DNA of 64,000 nt from Mytilus californianus (Eukaryota; Mollusca; Bivalvia; Mytilida; Mytilidae): the NCBI RefSeq assembly GCF_021869535.1, contig NW_026262734.1, positions 74,276,339 through 74,340,338 on the forward strand, written 5' to 3'. Each line of letters starts with the position of its first letter. Within the stretch, counting starts at the first letter, position 1. The notes under the pieces are model-generated. The model was given only the letters and a program-made list of their open reading frames with translations, searched no databases and was not told the origin of the DNA. This document shows positions 1 through 10,909 of this stretch, piece after piece. The translations under genes and the position numbers were made by a program.

Positions 1-668
1 ACAACCAGCTAAATATCTCGCACTAAAAGAACTTGTTTATAGCAAAAAGGAAAAGAAAGTATCCTATATATCAATTAAAATTCAATAAAAAAAACCATTT
101 TGTTAATCATGTTTATGAAATTCATTGTATCTCATTTAAAAGATATATATAAATTAAAAAAAGTTAAGCAACTTTAATCAATAAATTGAAACAATGCATT
201 TACAATGTACATGGAAATATATACATTTAGCATGGAGATCTAACCAAAAGTCTGTTAAAACCAGGTTTAATCCACCATTTTCTATTATGAGGAAATGCCT
301 GTACCAAGTCACAAATATGACAGTTGTTTTCCATTCGTTTGATGTGTCTGAGCTTTTGATTTTTCCAATTGATAAGGGACTTTCCGATTTGAATTTTCCT
401 TGGAGTTCGGTATTTTTGTTATTTTACTTTTCAATGCATGTGGAATGCGTAATTTTCAATTTTGGGGTCATTTTTCTTCTGTCAGCTGTTCCATTTATGT
501 GTCTGTAGTAATTATCGCAAGAATATGGCTAATCCGCTTCCGATGAATCCAGCCTCCAATCCGTGGTTCTTATTTCAACAGTGGAAAAAGAAGAATTTAT
601 GTAAATAAACAATAATTGACAAGCGATTTGGAAAGGAAAATGATGCTTTTAATACAATAAATGCATGA
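1..668. other. AT-rich intergenic DNA, no gene seen
   Basis: Open frames here are short, begin and end without splice-compatible context and show no family resemblance. No repeat structure is evident by eye. Confidence 0.6.
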
Positions 669-935
669 AGTCAGGAGCCTGTAATTCAGTGGTTGTCATT
701 TGTTGCTGTGTATCATATTTGTTTTTCGTTCTGACATTATATTGTACATAGATTAGGCCGTTAGTTTTTCTCATTTGAAATGTTTTACATTTGTCATTTC
801 AGGGCCTTTCATAACTGACTATGCGGTATGAGTTTTTCTCATTGTTGAAGGCCGTACGGTGACCTATAGTTGTTTATTTCTGTGTCATTTGGTCTCTTGT
901 GGAGAGTTGTCTCATTGACCACATCTTCTTAATTT
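669..935 (+). repeat. Common mussel interspersed repeat, copy A
   Basis: The stretch runs from TCAGGAGCCTGTAATTCAG through GATTAGGCCGTTAG, GGGCCTTTCATA, GCCGTACGGTGACCTATAG to GGAGAGTTGTCTCATTG and CACATCTTCTTA. The same ordered motifs recur at 7255-7565, 33690-33870 and 35695-35815 in this window. The shared 3' end and variable 5' truncation suggest the tail of a retroelement family; the coding part is absent, so the class is not decided here. Confidence 0.75.
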
Positions 936-1180
936 TATATGAAACATTAACTAAAGGCAATTTTCATCTCATTCTAATGAAGTTACAAACTTATTTTGCC
1001 GAAAATCAGAATGTTTTGATATACGCTCTCCAGTAACAAGTACAGGAAGTGAAAGAAAATACTTCATAAAACATAAAAGTTGTTTCTTTGAAAAAAGGTA
1101 TGACCAATCTGTAAAGTCAATACTGTCACATCTTTTCTTCAAAAATAAATCGTATATGTCTTTGAATTTCTTTACTAATA

Positions 1181-2237
1181 CAGTAAAACCTGTATAAACC
1201 GGCCGGCTATGGGACTATGAAAAAGGGCCGGTTTGGAAAGTGAGCCGGTTTATTCAGGTTTCCATTTTGACCGGAAATTAATGACTTGTGACATCAGATA
1301 TTTTTCATGTAAAAGTTTTGTCTGATTGTAAATTGTAAACTGAATACCGTAATACATGTAACTAAGCACAATCGTTGTTTTGAGTCTTCGTATTCATTGC
1401 CTTTAGAAATTTTAGAAATTGGTTGTTCTCCGAATTCAAAAAATTATGTTTTAACCTTTTTTACATATCCTCCTATGTCAAATCGACCTCGGTAGCATCA
1501 GTCTCCGACTTGTCAGTTTCACTTTTACTTTGAGTTCATTGTTTTCATTTGCATCAGAATCCTTGCGTTGTTTGAATTGTTACACAAGAGTTTCCTTTTA
1601 CTTCCATCGTTCATTTCCTATGTTGGTATAGCCGATTAAAAAGCCAGAATTTTATCAAATGAAATTTCATCACGATCTTAACATTGTCGTACAGTGCACG
1701 ATAACAATGGATTGTCGTCATCCGGGTCTTCTTCATTATCAAGGCTATTGGTTTCAGGGTTCACAAGAAGGAACCCAGCATTTCGAAAACACGATGTAAA
1801 TTTCTTACTCCGCAATTTTAAAAAATCATCAAAGTTACAACGTAAGTTCTATCGGAGATATATTCGGGGTTTTTTTAAATTAAAACTTTTATAGTGTTTC
1901 AATATTACAGCTCACTACTGTAAGTTCACGGTTTAACACCTTGCTCATTGATTATCCTAAAAAAACATCTTGCATAAACAATTATGTTTTGATTGCATAT
2001 CGATCAATACAGTTATCATTTTAAATTAGTTAAACAAACCGGTTTTGACAGGTAATGATTGATGTAATTAAGAATATTGGGATTGCATAATTAGACCGGA
2101 ATTCGGAATACACAGGGTCCGGTTTACAAAGGGTATTTTTACAAAGACTTTGAAGGGAAAAAAATGGGACTTCAATTTTCGGCCAGAATGGACAGGAAAC
2201 CGGTTTATTCAGGGTCTGGTTTACTCAGGTTTGACTG
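1181..2237. mobile_element. Non-autonomous pogo/Tigger-like DNA element, TA-flanked
   Basis: The left end CAGTAAAACCTGTATAAACC and the inverted right end GGTTTACTCAGGTTTGACTG form imperfect terminal inverted repeats beginning CAG and ending CTG, flanked on both sides by TA. Subterminal copies of CCGGTTTA-TTCAGGTTT recur near both ends (about 1200-1260 and 2090-2235). TA target duplication and CAGT-AACCT type ends are known for the pogo/Tigger branch of Tc1/mariner. No transposase is left in the 1.06 kb interior; the longest frame (1694-1894) is not recognisable. Confidence 0.7.
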
Positions 2238-2239
2238 TA

Positions 2240-3085
2240 AATGAAAACTTGCTGTTTCATCACCTTGGTAAAAATTGTAAATTGCAGATGAAGAAAGTGA
2301 CTGCAAGTGACTATTTGAAACCAGGGCAACTAGATATCGCTTTTCACAGTCGCGGACAGGAAAGAGACTTCTTTACCCCAGTTACCTGTTGTGTGAGCCC
2401 TACACAAGGTATTTATTACAATAAATTAAAATACATTGTGATTAAGCATGATAGATGTCTGAGCAAAGGCTTTGATGTAGAGTAGCTGTAATAACACCCT
2501 TTAGTTATAACAGGTATATTTATTTGTAATAACACAGATTAAATATGTATGATTAGCAAACTATATCTTTCTAAAGTTTAGTATGCATATAGACAATAAT
2601 AATATCAATAGAACTTGTTTACATTTTAACAAAACAAAGGATGTATACTGCCATTTTCGAACATGTAACATACATACTGTAAGTTATCCCAGTTTTGGGA
2701 TTTTTTTAGTCAATAATAACAATTGTATGTTATTTTTCTCTAATAACTTATTTAAGTTATACCTTTGACTGCTTAACATTGGAGTTGTTACAAATCATAA
2801 TTAACGAAAATATTTGTTATTCTATAATGAAATTAATATAATAAACAATATATATCAGTCTATTCACTATTCCTTCCAATGAAATATATGAAGGAGTGAA
2901 ATAATTTCAATCACAATGTACATGTATGTACAGGGTTTTGTCCTAGTTACAATATAACGTTCCTCCATGGTTAATTTTTCTTCAATGGAAATCCCTGAAT
3001 CTGATACTGTCACAGCTTTTCATAATTTCATAATTTACAGTTTATAAAATGACAATATTTCTGATACGAGTTAATTGTTAAAGGT
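2240..3085. other. AT-rich intergenic DNA, no gene seen
   Basis: Only short frames of low-complexity composition are present. No splice or repeat structure was recognised. Confidence 0.55.
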
Positions 3086-3087
3086 AT

Positions 3088-3783
3088 AGGGTCTGTTCGC
3101 TCCCAATACACGTTCGCCCCCTTGGTTTGTTCACACCCTATTTTTATTCAAATACTAGTTGAATTATTAGATATTTTTTAGATGTATTTATCAAAATATT
3201 TAAATTTTCATTTATAAAAATTCAGGAATTTTTAAATGAAATTTTTTTTTTGTGATTTGATGATCAATTATTAAGTGTTAATTACATGTAGGTATGATTA
3301 CTGTTAATTGGTTTTTACAAAGCCAAATTTGGTATTATTGTTCTGTGTTTGAAAATCTGATTGTTGTTATAATTAGCTTTGATGTAAATACAACATGTAG
3401 TTAGCTTGGTATGAATAAAATCAAAGAAGATTTGGTACATGTATCTTCCGCCTTTCTTTTTAATACAAGTCTTAGATGAATGAACTTTGCCTTAGTCTTC
3501 ATGACAATCTTTTATTCATCATGTTCATGATTCATTTCATATACTATACAAATCCTTGGTCAAAATAATTAATAAAACACTAAAGGAAACAATACATTTT
3601 AAGAATATTACTTTATTTTGAAGAAACAATATAAAAAACTTATTTATAGCAATACATTTACTTAAACACGATTAAAAATGTATTCAACACAAAACCTATA
3701 AAAAGGATACGAACAGACCCAGGGCGCGAACGTGTGGGGTGCGAATGTGAAAGGGGCGAACAAGATTTTGGGTGAACGGACCC
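3088..3783. mobile_element. MITE with GTTCGC-rich inverted ends, small copy
   Basis: The left end GGGTCTGTTCGCTCCCAATA and the right end GTGAACGGACCC are inverted relative to each other and both carry repeats of the GTTCGCNCCC / GGGNGCGAAC motif. A second, larger copy lies at 59241-61390; the interiors share a left-hand segment (CATTTATAAAAATTCAGGAATTTTT type text, then a GATTGTTGT block) in the same order. No protein is encoded. Family unnamed here. Confidence 0.7.
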
Positions 3784-4027
3784 GGTTCTCTTGAAAAGGT
3801 CAATATTCTACTTTCATATCCTAAACTGTACTCATGAAAAAATAAGCAGTGTTGTTTACATTGAGCATTATCATAAATATTGATCTGGATATGATATCGC
3901 ATTTTGTTACCTTTTTTTATTTTCAATGCTAATCAGTAGTGTTCCTCATTAATATATTTTCACAATAATTATACATTAATAGTGAAAAGAACTTAGATAG
4001 GTAGAAGTTTGACCTACTTTTCAAAAT

Positions 4028-4704
4028 GTCAAACAGGTTGGGCTCAAGTCAGGAAAAGTGGGGTATTCCCTGTTTTCAGGGACCGTCCCAGTTTTCTGGT
4101 GTTCAAAAACCCCAGTTTATAGGGACTTTCTTTTCTATTTCAATTCATGGCATGAAATTTACAAAAGCGCATGTTTTAACTGTATCAGTAGTATTTGTAA
4201 ATACTTTAAGTATCTCAGGAACAACAAAACATGAATAAGTGAAGCCTTGTTTTTTCTAGAACTCAAAAACATACAAATCTTTTGTTTAGGAATCAGTTCA
4301 TCAAGCTGCATGCTCCAGGTGTAACTGATCATAACTGAATTATGTTCACTTCTATTGAAATTTTCTATTCATTGAATTTAAATGCCTAAGTGATTAACTT
4401 ATCTTTTTGTCTTCTCATAATTGATGATCAAGGTATGAATTGGTGAACAAAGGAATTGTTTTGTTGTGAGTTGAGCATCAAATAAGACTTGAAATTAGCT
4501 TGATTTTTGAACTTATAAAAACACTTGCTATCATATAACATTGTTATCACATGTAGAAGGTGCGCTTTTGTAGATTTCATACCATAAATTGACAAGGAAA
4601 AAAGAAGTCCCTGTTCACTGGGGTTTTTTAACACCAGAAAACTGGGGTGTTCCCTGAAAACAGTGAATACCCCAGTTTTCCTGACTTGAGCCCAACCTGT
4701 CAAA
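4028..4704. mobile_element. Foldback element with about 175-bp inverted arms
   Basis: The left arm (about 4028-4200; AACAGGTTGGGCTCAAGTCAG, then GGGGTATTCCCTG and ACAAAAGCGCATG) reappears inverted at about 4530-4704 (CTGACTTGAGCCCAACCTG at its outer end). The arms are imperfect, with several substitutions and indels, so this is an old insertion. The 330-bp middle is AT-rich and non-coding. Confidence 0.75.
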
Positions 4705-4706
4705 TA

Positions 4707-5540
4707 TGTGTCTCCCATTTTCCCTTTTTTCAAAATCACCTCTTTGAATGTACGAAGCAATTCAATTAATTTTCGTGACCTTCGTTAATGATTTGCACGA
4801 TTTTATCATTTCCATGGGACTGGTTTCTTTTCAGTTTGACAAACCTCACCTTCAAATTGTCATCGACTGTCAATGGGAGCTGTCTCCGTTCAAATTGATA
4901 GTCGTCCGTTCGACATACGGCAACCAGTTTAGCCATGTATATCCTGTGCCAAATGTGATATATACGTAACTTTAACTTATATAGTCATCAAATATAACTG
5001 TTTGTAAATATTATCTTCTAAATAACGTATGTTAAGTACAAATTTGCTAACCGGGCACCTGAGTTTGTCAAATTTTGACCGAACAACATAGCCACAATGC
5101 TGAAATTAATACGACTTCCGGATTGCGTATGAAATAGTCCTATATCAATTCTCATGTTTTTGGATGGAAACGAAATGTTCTTGCACGAACAATACACTTT
5201 TGAATATGGTATTCACTTAGTTACCTTTCTGTTATTTTAAAATGGATTGAAAAGAAAATTGTACTCATGTTTCCAAGTACACAGATAACAACGGTACAGT
5301 CTACGTCAGTTGAAAGTGACAGTAACACTTGTAACTGTGTAAATCGGTGTTACAGTCATGTGCAAGAATCGTGTTACAGTCGTGACAGTATATTTGGATT
5401 AACACTACGTCTTATATATACGGTGAATTTGATTTTCCACCCGTTCAATGTGGGAGTGGGCACAGAGTGCTTATCCTTTAGTTTGGACATGTAATTTCCT
5501 ATGAAAACTAATATACGAGGGTCTTGATGGGGTTTACTGT
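4707..5540. other. Intergenic DNA, no gene seen
   Basis: Frames at 4748-4969 and 5267-5494 have no recognisable domain and no flanking splice signals that would join them. Left uncalled. Confidence 0.5.
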
Positions 5541-5544
5541 GACC

Positions 5545-5578
5545 AGAGACATATAATACAATTGTATTATATGTCTCT
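5545..5578. repeat. Perfect 34-bp palindrome
   Basis: AGAGACATATAATACAA is followed directly by its exact reverse complement: 17-bp arms, no loop. A single unpaired half-copy (AGAGACATATAATACA) occurs at about 7655-7670. Confidence 0.9.
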
Positions 5579-5597
5579 GCTGTGACAGAATGTCACG

Positions 5598-5790
5598 GAA
5601 TAGAAGTTCCTTCATAATATAAGTTCCAAATGGAAACAATATTCTGGAATATTATTTCCACTGGAATAAATATTACAGTAAATGTTCCTAACAGAATAAA
5701 TGGTATAGAATATTTGTTCCAACAGGAACAGATATTATGACATTGTTTATAACAAAGTTTCCAGTGGAACTTCTGTCAGGCGGAACAAAT
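5598..5790. repeat. Diverged GGAACAAATATT-type repeat cluster
   Basis: Variants of GTTCCA / TGGAAC next to AATATT recur many times in both orientations over about 190 bp, ending GGCGGAACAAATAT. It looks like a degraded short-palindrome repeat. Nothing coding. Confidence 0.5.
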
Positions 5791-7254
5791 ATACGTTGAC
5801 AAGAAGAGAGAATAATTATCTAACGTGAAGGTACCCAAATTGCACATATTTTGACAGTTTTTTTCACCTACGTTTATTTATGATTCAGACAGAAGTTTCC
5901 ATTCTGTGTTTATTTTGTAGATGTATCCTTATTTACTAAATAGTTCCACCAATTTAATTTTGAATCCATAATGAATCATATAAAAAAATGGGTTTCAGAA
6001 CCGACCTCCAAACGACCCTTGATTCTGTGATGAGGAGTACCCAAATTGCATCCATGCTTAAATTCACATCCTTAAAGATCGAATAACAGATGTTTTGCTT
6101 TATTTTTTCAAATATTTAGAACAATTTGACATTTGTCCATGCTTACTATTCATTTCTTAAGAAATGGATGCTCGTAACATATTTTATTTGCTCATTTTTA
6201 AAAGAAGACTTTTTGTGGACGTCGCATGGCGACGTTTCCGTAGATTTTACTTTTTCCAGTGAATACTTTATCTGTTTATATATACCGCAAATGTTTTGTG
6301 AATATTTAAATATATTTACCTATTTGACAGACGTGCATGATGTCAAATAATAAAAACTTGATACAAATTGTTTAGTCCCTATGAAAACTTGTAAGATTTT
6401 CGCTGCTATTTTTCCTAAATAGGTGCAATTTCGGTACTCAGTGCAATTTGGGTACTGTGACGTTATAGGCCAGGCAAATTTATTTACTGAATAGAGTAAA
6501 ATTAGCAAAAAAAGTAAATAAAAGAGAATAACTGGGTTCAAAAGAATAAAGAATAACTGTGGGGAAAAAACATAATTTGGTAATAAAATGATTTTCACAG
6601 CATACATTGATAATGGAAAATCGAAAAAAATATCCATACCATTGTAGAGTATATAAAACGACACCGAACATTCCTTTTGTCTAGACATTCCAAGAAATTG
6701 CCTCTACTGAAATTATGAAAACCCACTCGAAGCCAATTAATATATATATGTATTGACCTGTTGATACTATTTGTAATGCTTTTTTGTTATTTAATGTTTA
6801 CTTATTCAGGGTTATATCTGGTCTATATTACAACTTTGATAAGTGTTTGGTATTACTATAAATTTTCACTTCTTTGAACTATGAACATCAAAATTATTTA
6901 TTTTGTAAAAATATTTCCTTTCTCCTTTTAAACTGTATACCTAACAATAAAAATTATTTTCATTTACCTGTGTATAATATTATTGTAAATGGCGGATTTT
7001 TGTTTAAGGTTATTGTTGTTTTTCTGAAATTGTTAAACATTTCACAGCGGTATAATACTGTTACTTTAATTATTCATCCCTTATTCTATTGATTTTGTAT
7101 TTACATTGTATCATAGATCAAATGTATTCGTTCAGTGTATGTTCACTTGTGTTAATATGTCTTTTGATTGAGTTAAGCCATTTCAATTGATATTTTATAG
7201 TGTGTCCTTCTATGTTGTGATGTTACACTATTGTTTCAGATAAGGATGAAGGTT
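5791..7254. other. AT-rich intergenic DNA, no gene seen
   Basis: Frames here are short and hydrophobic by base composition (TTT/AAA codons), as expected by chance. No domain was recognised on either strand. Confidence 0.55.
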
Positions 7255-7565
7255 TGGTACCATTAAAATGCTTAAACCCGCTGCAATTGTTTGCACCTGT
7301 CCTAAGTCAGGAATCTGATGTTCAGTAGTAGTTGTTTGTTGATGTGGTTCATAAGTGTTTCTCGTTTTTTATATAGATTAGACCGTTGGTTTTCCCGTTT
7401 GAATGGTTTTGCACTAGTAATTTTTGGGGCCCTTTATAGCTTGCTGTGCGGTGTGAGCCAAGGCTCCGTGTTGAAGACCGTACTTTGACCTATACTGGTT
7501 TACTTTTATAAATTTTGACTTGGATGGAGAGTTGTCTCATTGGCACTCATACCACATCTTCTTAT
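7255..7565 (+). repeat. Common mussel interspersed repeat, copy B
   Basis: Same ordered blocks as copy A: CCTAAGTCAGGAATCTGATG, GATTAGACCGTTGG, GGGCCCTTTATAGC, GTTGAAGACCGTACTTTGACC, GGAGAGTTGTCTCATTGGCA, ATACCACATCTTCTTATAT. This copy keeps more of the 5' side and the full CATACCACATCTTCTT end. Confidence 0.8.
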
Positions 7566-8354
7566 ATCTATGATTTATACTACCATCATAGTTTTAATTG
7601 GATTAAAGTCATGTAATACTTCAAATTAAAAAAAAGTTAAATATGTTTTATCAAGAGACATATAATACATTATTTAGCCCAGATTATAATACTCTAATTT
7701 TAACTTGGAGTCACTTCAACCAATCATGAGAATCCCAGCAACTAAATATCCTTGAACGTTTAGGCACCGTTTTGAACAAAATGAGTAAATTAACCATTTT
7801 CAATCATTCATTTTGAGTAATTTCAACTTTTGCCATTTTCCCCAAAAACAGAAACAGTACAAGAAAGAGCACTCCTTCTTATATATGAGAACTTTTCTAG
7901 CTCCTATGAGAATTTAGTAGAAAAAAGCGAAGATGCCTTTTTCGCAAGTCAAAAGAATGAGAACAAAGGCAATTGAAAATTTTAGAATAATTTATAACAT
8001 AGAGCTAGCAAGACTTATCAAAGGTAAAACAATCGTGCGTAGTCTGCCGAACCGGGCATTTCAGGACGGAGAACACTGAGTTTTTCTCAGTCCAAGAGTC
8101 TTATACATTCATGGAAAGGCTCAGAATGTCGCTGTGCTGCATGTAGATAAGCTTTCATTTTATTTCAGCTGGGTTTATTTTACATTACTCTTTTATATAC
8201 TAGACGTATAGTAATGCTAGCATGTATAATTTGCTTCGTCATACTTGTGCTGTGCTTTCTCTATTTTTAGTTTAATTGCATTATTGTGTTTTTATGTTGT
8301 TGTTGTAAATGTTTGTATGTATTCGATATATATATGTAAACCGTCTAGATGTTA

Positions 8355-8745
8355 GTCAACGAATTTCGTACGAGGGCACTGGATTGTTATGAAAATGGAA
8401 TCCTTGAATCCTCTTCCACCTGAAACGACCATTATCTCGCTTGATGTTACTTCTCTATATACTAACAACCCCCATGAAGATGGTATTGAAGCCTGAAGGG
8501 AAACCTGGAACTCTTGCAGCACCTTACACCCACCAACTGAATGTTGAGTCCAGCTTCAAACTTTGTTATTGAAATGCAATACCTTCACATTCCATGGTGA
8601 ACACTATCTCCAGGTTAATGGAATAGCAATGGGATCAAAGATGGCCCCGTCCTATGCCAATATATTTATGGACAAATTAGAACAGCAAATTCTCAATACT
8701 TCTCTTTATCAACTGTTTCTTAAACTCTCTCTACATGTCTACTAA
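8355..8745 (+). pseudogene. Penelope-like element reverse transcriptase fragment
   Basis: Read in one frame, the left part gives ISLDVTSLYTNNPHEDGI, the DVxSLYTNIP block of Penelope-like reverse transcriptases. After two in-frame stops comes [20 protein letters not shown], the conserved G-x-x-MG-x-x-xxPxxANxFM block of the same enzymes. Only about 130 codons of the RT palm region remain; the upstream part, the YxDD block and the GIY-YIG endonuclease are missing. This is a dead 5'- and 3'-truncated copy. Penelope-like assignment rests on motif memory; another YxDD retroelement with MGTKMAP-type motif is the alternative. Confidence 0.7.
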
Positions 8746-8975
8746 CAATTGGATCAACATGATAAAAATAATCACCTATAGCAATATGTTTATTTTTTCG
8801 TAAGACAGTAGCTCTGTGAAGTAAAAGTCTGTGAAGTTAAAGTACTCATTGATATCTGCAAAAAACTTGTTTCGTAATGAGGTATATTCAGAACATCCGA
8901 GTAAGAAGTGTTCCATGGACTTCTCCTATTTAAATGAACAAATTTGACAAATGGGAGTCTCGCTCACATTCATTA

Positions 8976-10002
8976 TATATGTTCCGGACCATATGAGTAT
9001 TTGGACCATACGCGTATGGTCATGAACATCTTCGTATATACTCATATATGGTCCGACCATACGTGTATGGTCCGGGCAATTAACACGATGAACGTTGAAA
9101 AGGTGTCACATTAATTAAGAGTTTCTAAAAATGAAATTTTGACTTATTCAATCATATTGTAGTCATTTTTACATGATTAATTTAATAGAGTGAATATTGT
9201 ACTTACAAGCAAGAAATATAGTAAAATAATTTTAACATGGTCATTATCGATTTGTCCATACGAAACGCAATATGTCGACTTTGGGAAATTATTTCAAGAA
9301 ATATATAAATGAACTGTTAAAGAATAAGTACGCCTAAATTGCTGAACTCACAGGCATTTTGGTCATTGAATCCTCTTTCTTTTCATTTTATAATTTCTTT
9401 TGGTGTTCAAATTTGTTTTTATTGAATTATAATTTCTTAAAAATTTCTTATTGTTTTTAGTAAATTTGTTCATGTGTTCTTTCTCCGATTCATACAATCT
9501 TACAATGACAGTAAGATCGTATGAATAGAAGCAAGATTACATCAATTTAATGAAAATAAGTAGAAATAAGAAGAAATTGTGTTTCTGAAATAATAATTTA
9601 AACAATAAAAAAACAGAAAAAAAAATCCATGCCCCAAACGCATTTGTTTTCACTTACGGACGAATATCGGAAGTTTAAAGGCGATTTGAATTGACTCTTA
9701 GCGAATGCAAGATAACAGATACACACAGATTTGAAAATATGTAAAAGATAAAAGAATTCAGATAGTAACCTGTGCCGTTTTTTTGTTCAGAGAATGAGCT
9801 GTGTGTTCCTGAAAGAAATATAAAATTATTCGAAAAATACCTATATGGTCTAAATACTCGTATGGTCTGGCCCGTTAATAACCAAACGAGTATAATATTC
9901 ATATGGTCTGACCATACGCGTATGGTCCGACCATATGAGTATACGCATATGGTCATGACCATACGCGTATGGTCGAAATACTCATATAGTCCGGAACATA
10001 TA
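8976..10002. mobile_element. TIR element built from ACCATACGCGTATGGT palindromes
   Basis: The left end TATATGTTCCGGACCATATG and the right end GTCCGGAACATATA are inverted; the inverted match continues for about 50 bp with only a few mismatches and in weaker form for about 110 bp or more. Inside each arm are several copies of the palindrome GACCATACGCGTATGGTC and variants (9000-9080; 9845-9975), so each arm can fold on itself as well as onto the other arm. The roughly 750-bp interior is AT-rich with no gene. Confidence 0.8.
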
Positions 10003-10039
10003 CATAACTTGAATCACGGGTAAACAGTTTGTATCGGGT

Positions 10040-10909
10040 TTTTTTTTCGTCGGAATATTTTTTATATGAAAACATAAAATCACGAAAGAAGCAAAGTTTT
10101 TTTTTTCTTTTTTTTTTGCAAATTTTATTTTTTCTCCAGGAAATTAGTGAGACTATCGTAGAAAGTGCATTGACGACACTTTTGTATGTATTTTAATTCT
10201 TTTCTATTTCGCTGGACACCCAGAAACACAGTTGAAGCACATGCGTGTGTGCGTTTCTCAAAAATTCTCTCATGACATATTTACCATTGGACGTTAAGCA
10301 GAAAACAATAAATTAAATCAGCTATAGTCGATACAAAGCAAAACTTGCAGTGCTATCTGATTTATATGATTATATTTTTTAGCCATCAGTCCACACGATA
10401 AATTCTGATCTGCGAGGTTCACAACTTCAAAAAAAAGGAGAAAAATGCCAAAAAACCTTCAAACGTATATAATACGTATATAACGATCCAGATTTTAGCC
10501 AATACCTTCTCCGAGGAAATTTCGCAAATTGTGTACTATATAAGGTTTTCAAACCCTTTGCATCGTATGCTAACCTCTGAAAGAAGTTGCTTGTTTTGCT
10601 TTCTTTTATGTATGGGACAAGAGTTTTTTTTTTTACTTTTGCTTTTGTAATGTTTTGGTTTTATTTATTTTTTTAAGAAAAAAAAGGGGGTGCCATGAAA
10701 TAGATTTTTAAGGGTAAACATCAGCTATAAAATGCGATAGTATTTAAAAGTTTAGTAAATAGGTAACAACTTGCTGACACGCATACAACATTAATATGCA
10801 TAAAAGAAGATGCAAGGTATACATCAATAGAACAGCTACCAAACAACACAAAACTGCACGGTATGGCATTCGCTGTTTTTACCGTTATTAGATTTTCAGT
10901 TCAAATATA
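10040..10909 (+). repeat. Array unit 0, internally deleted and diverged
   Basis: This matches the tandem unit from its AAACATATAATTTCGAAAGA region to its end, but about 0.9-1 kb is missing: the sequence jumps from the TTTTTTAGCCATCAGTCCAC region straight to TCTGCGAGGTTCACAACTTC. It is the most diverged copy. It retains a 17-nt stretch (ATAGATTTTTAAGGGTA, near 10700) also found in unit 1 but absent from units 2-5. Confidence 0.8.

Noticed and set aside
6320..6688. 122-codon minus-strand hydrophobic frame
   Set aside because: Composition-driven, overlaps another frame of the same kind, no homology recognised.
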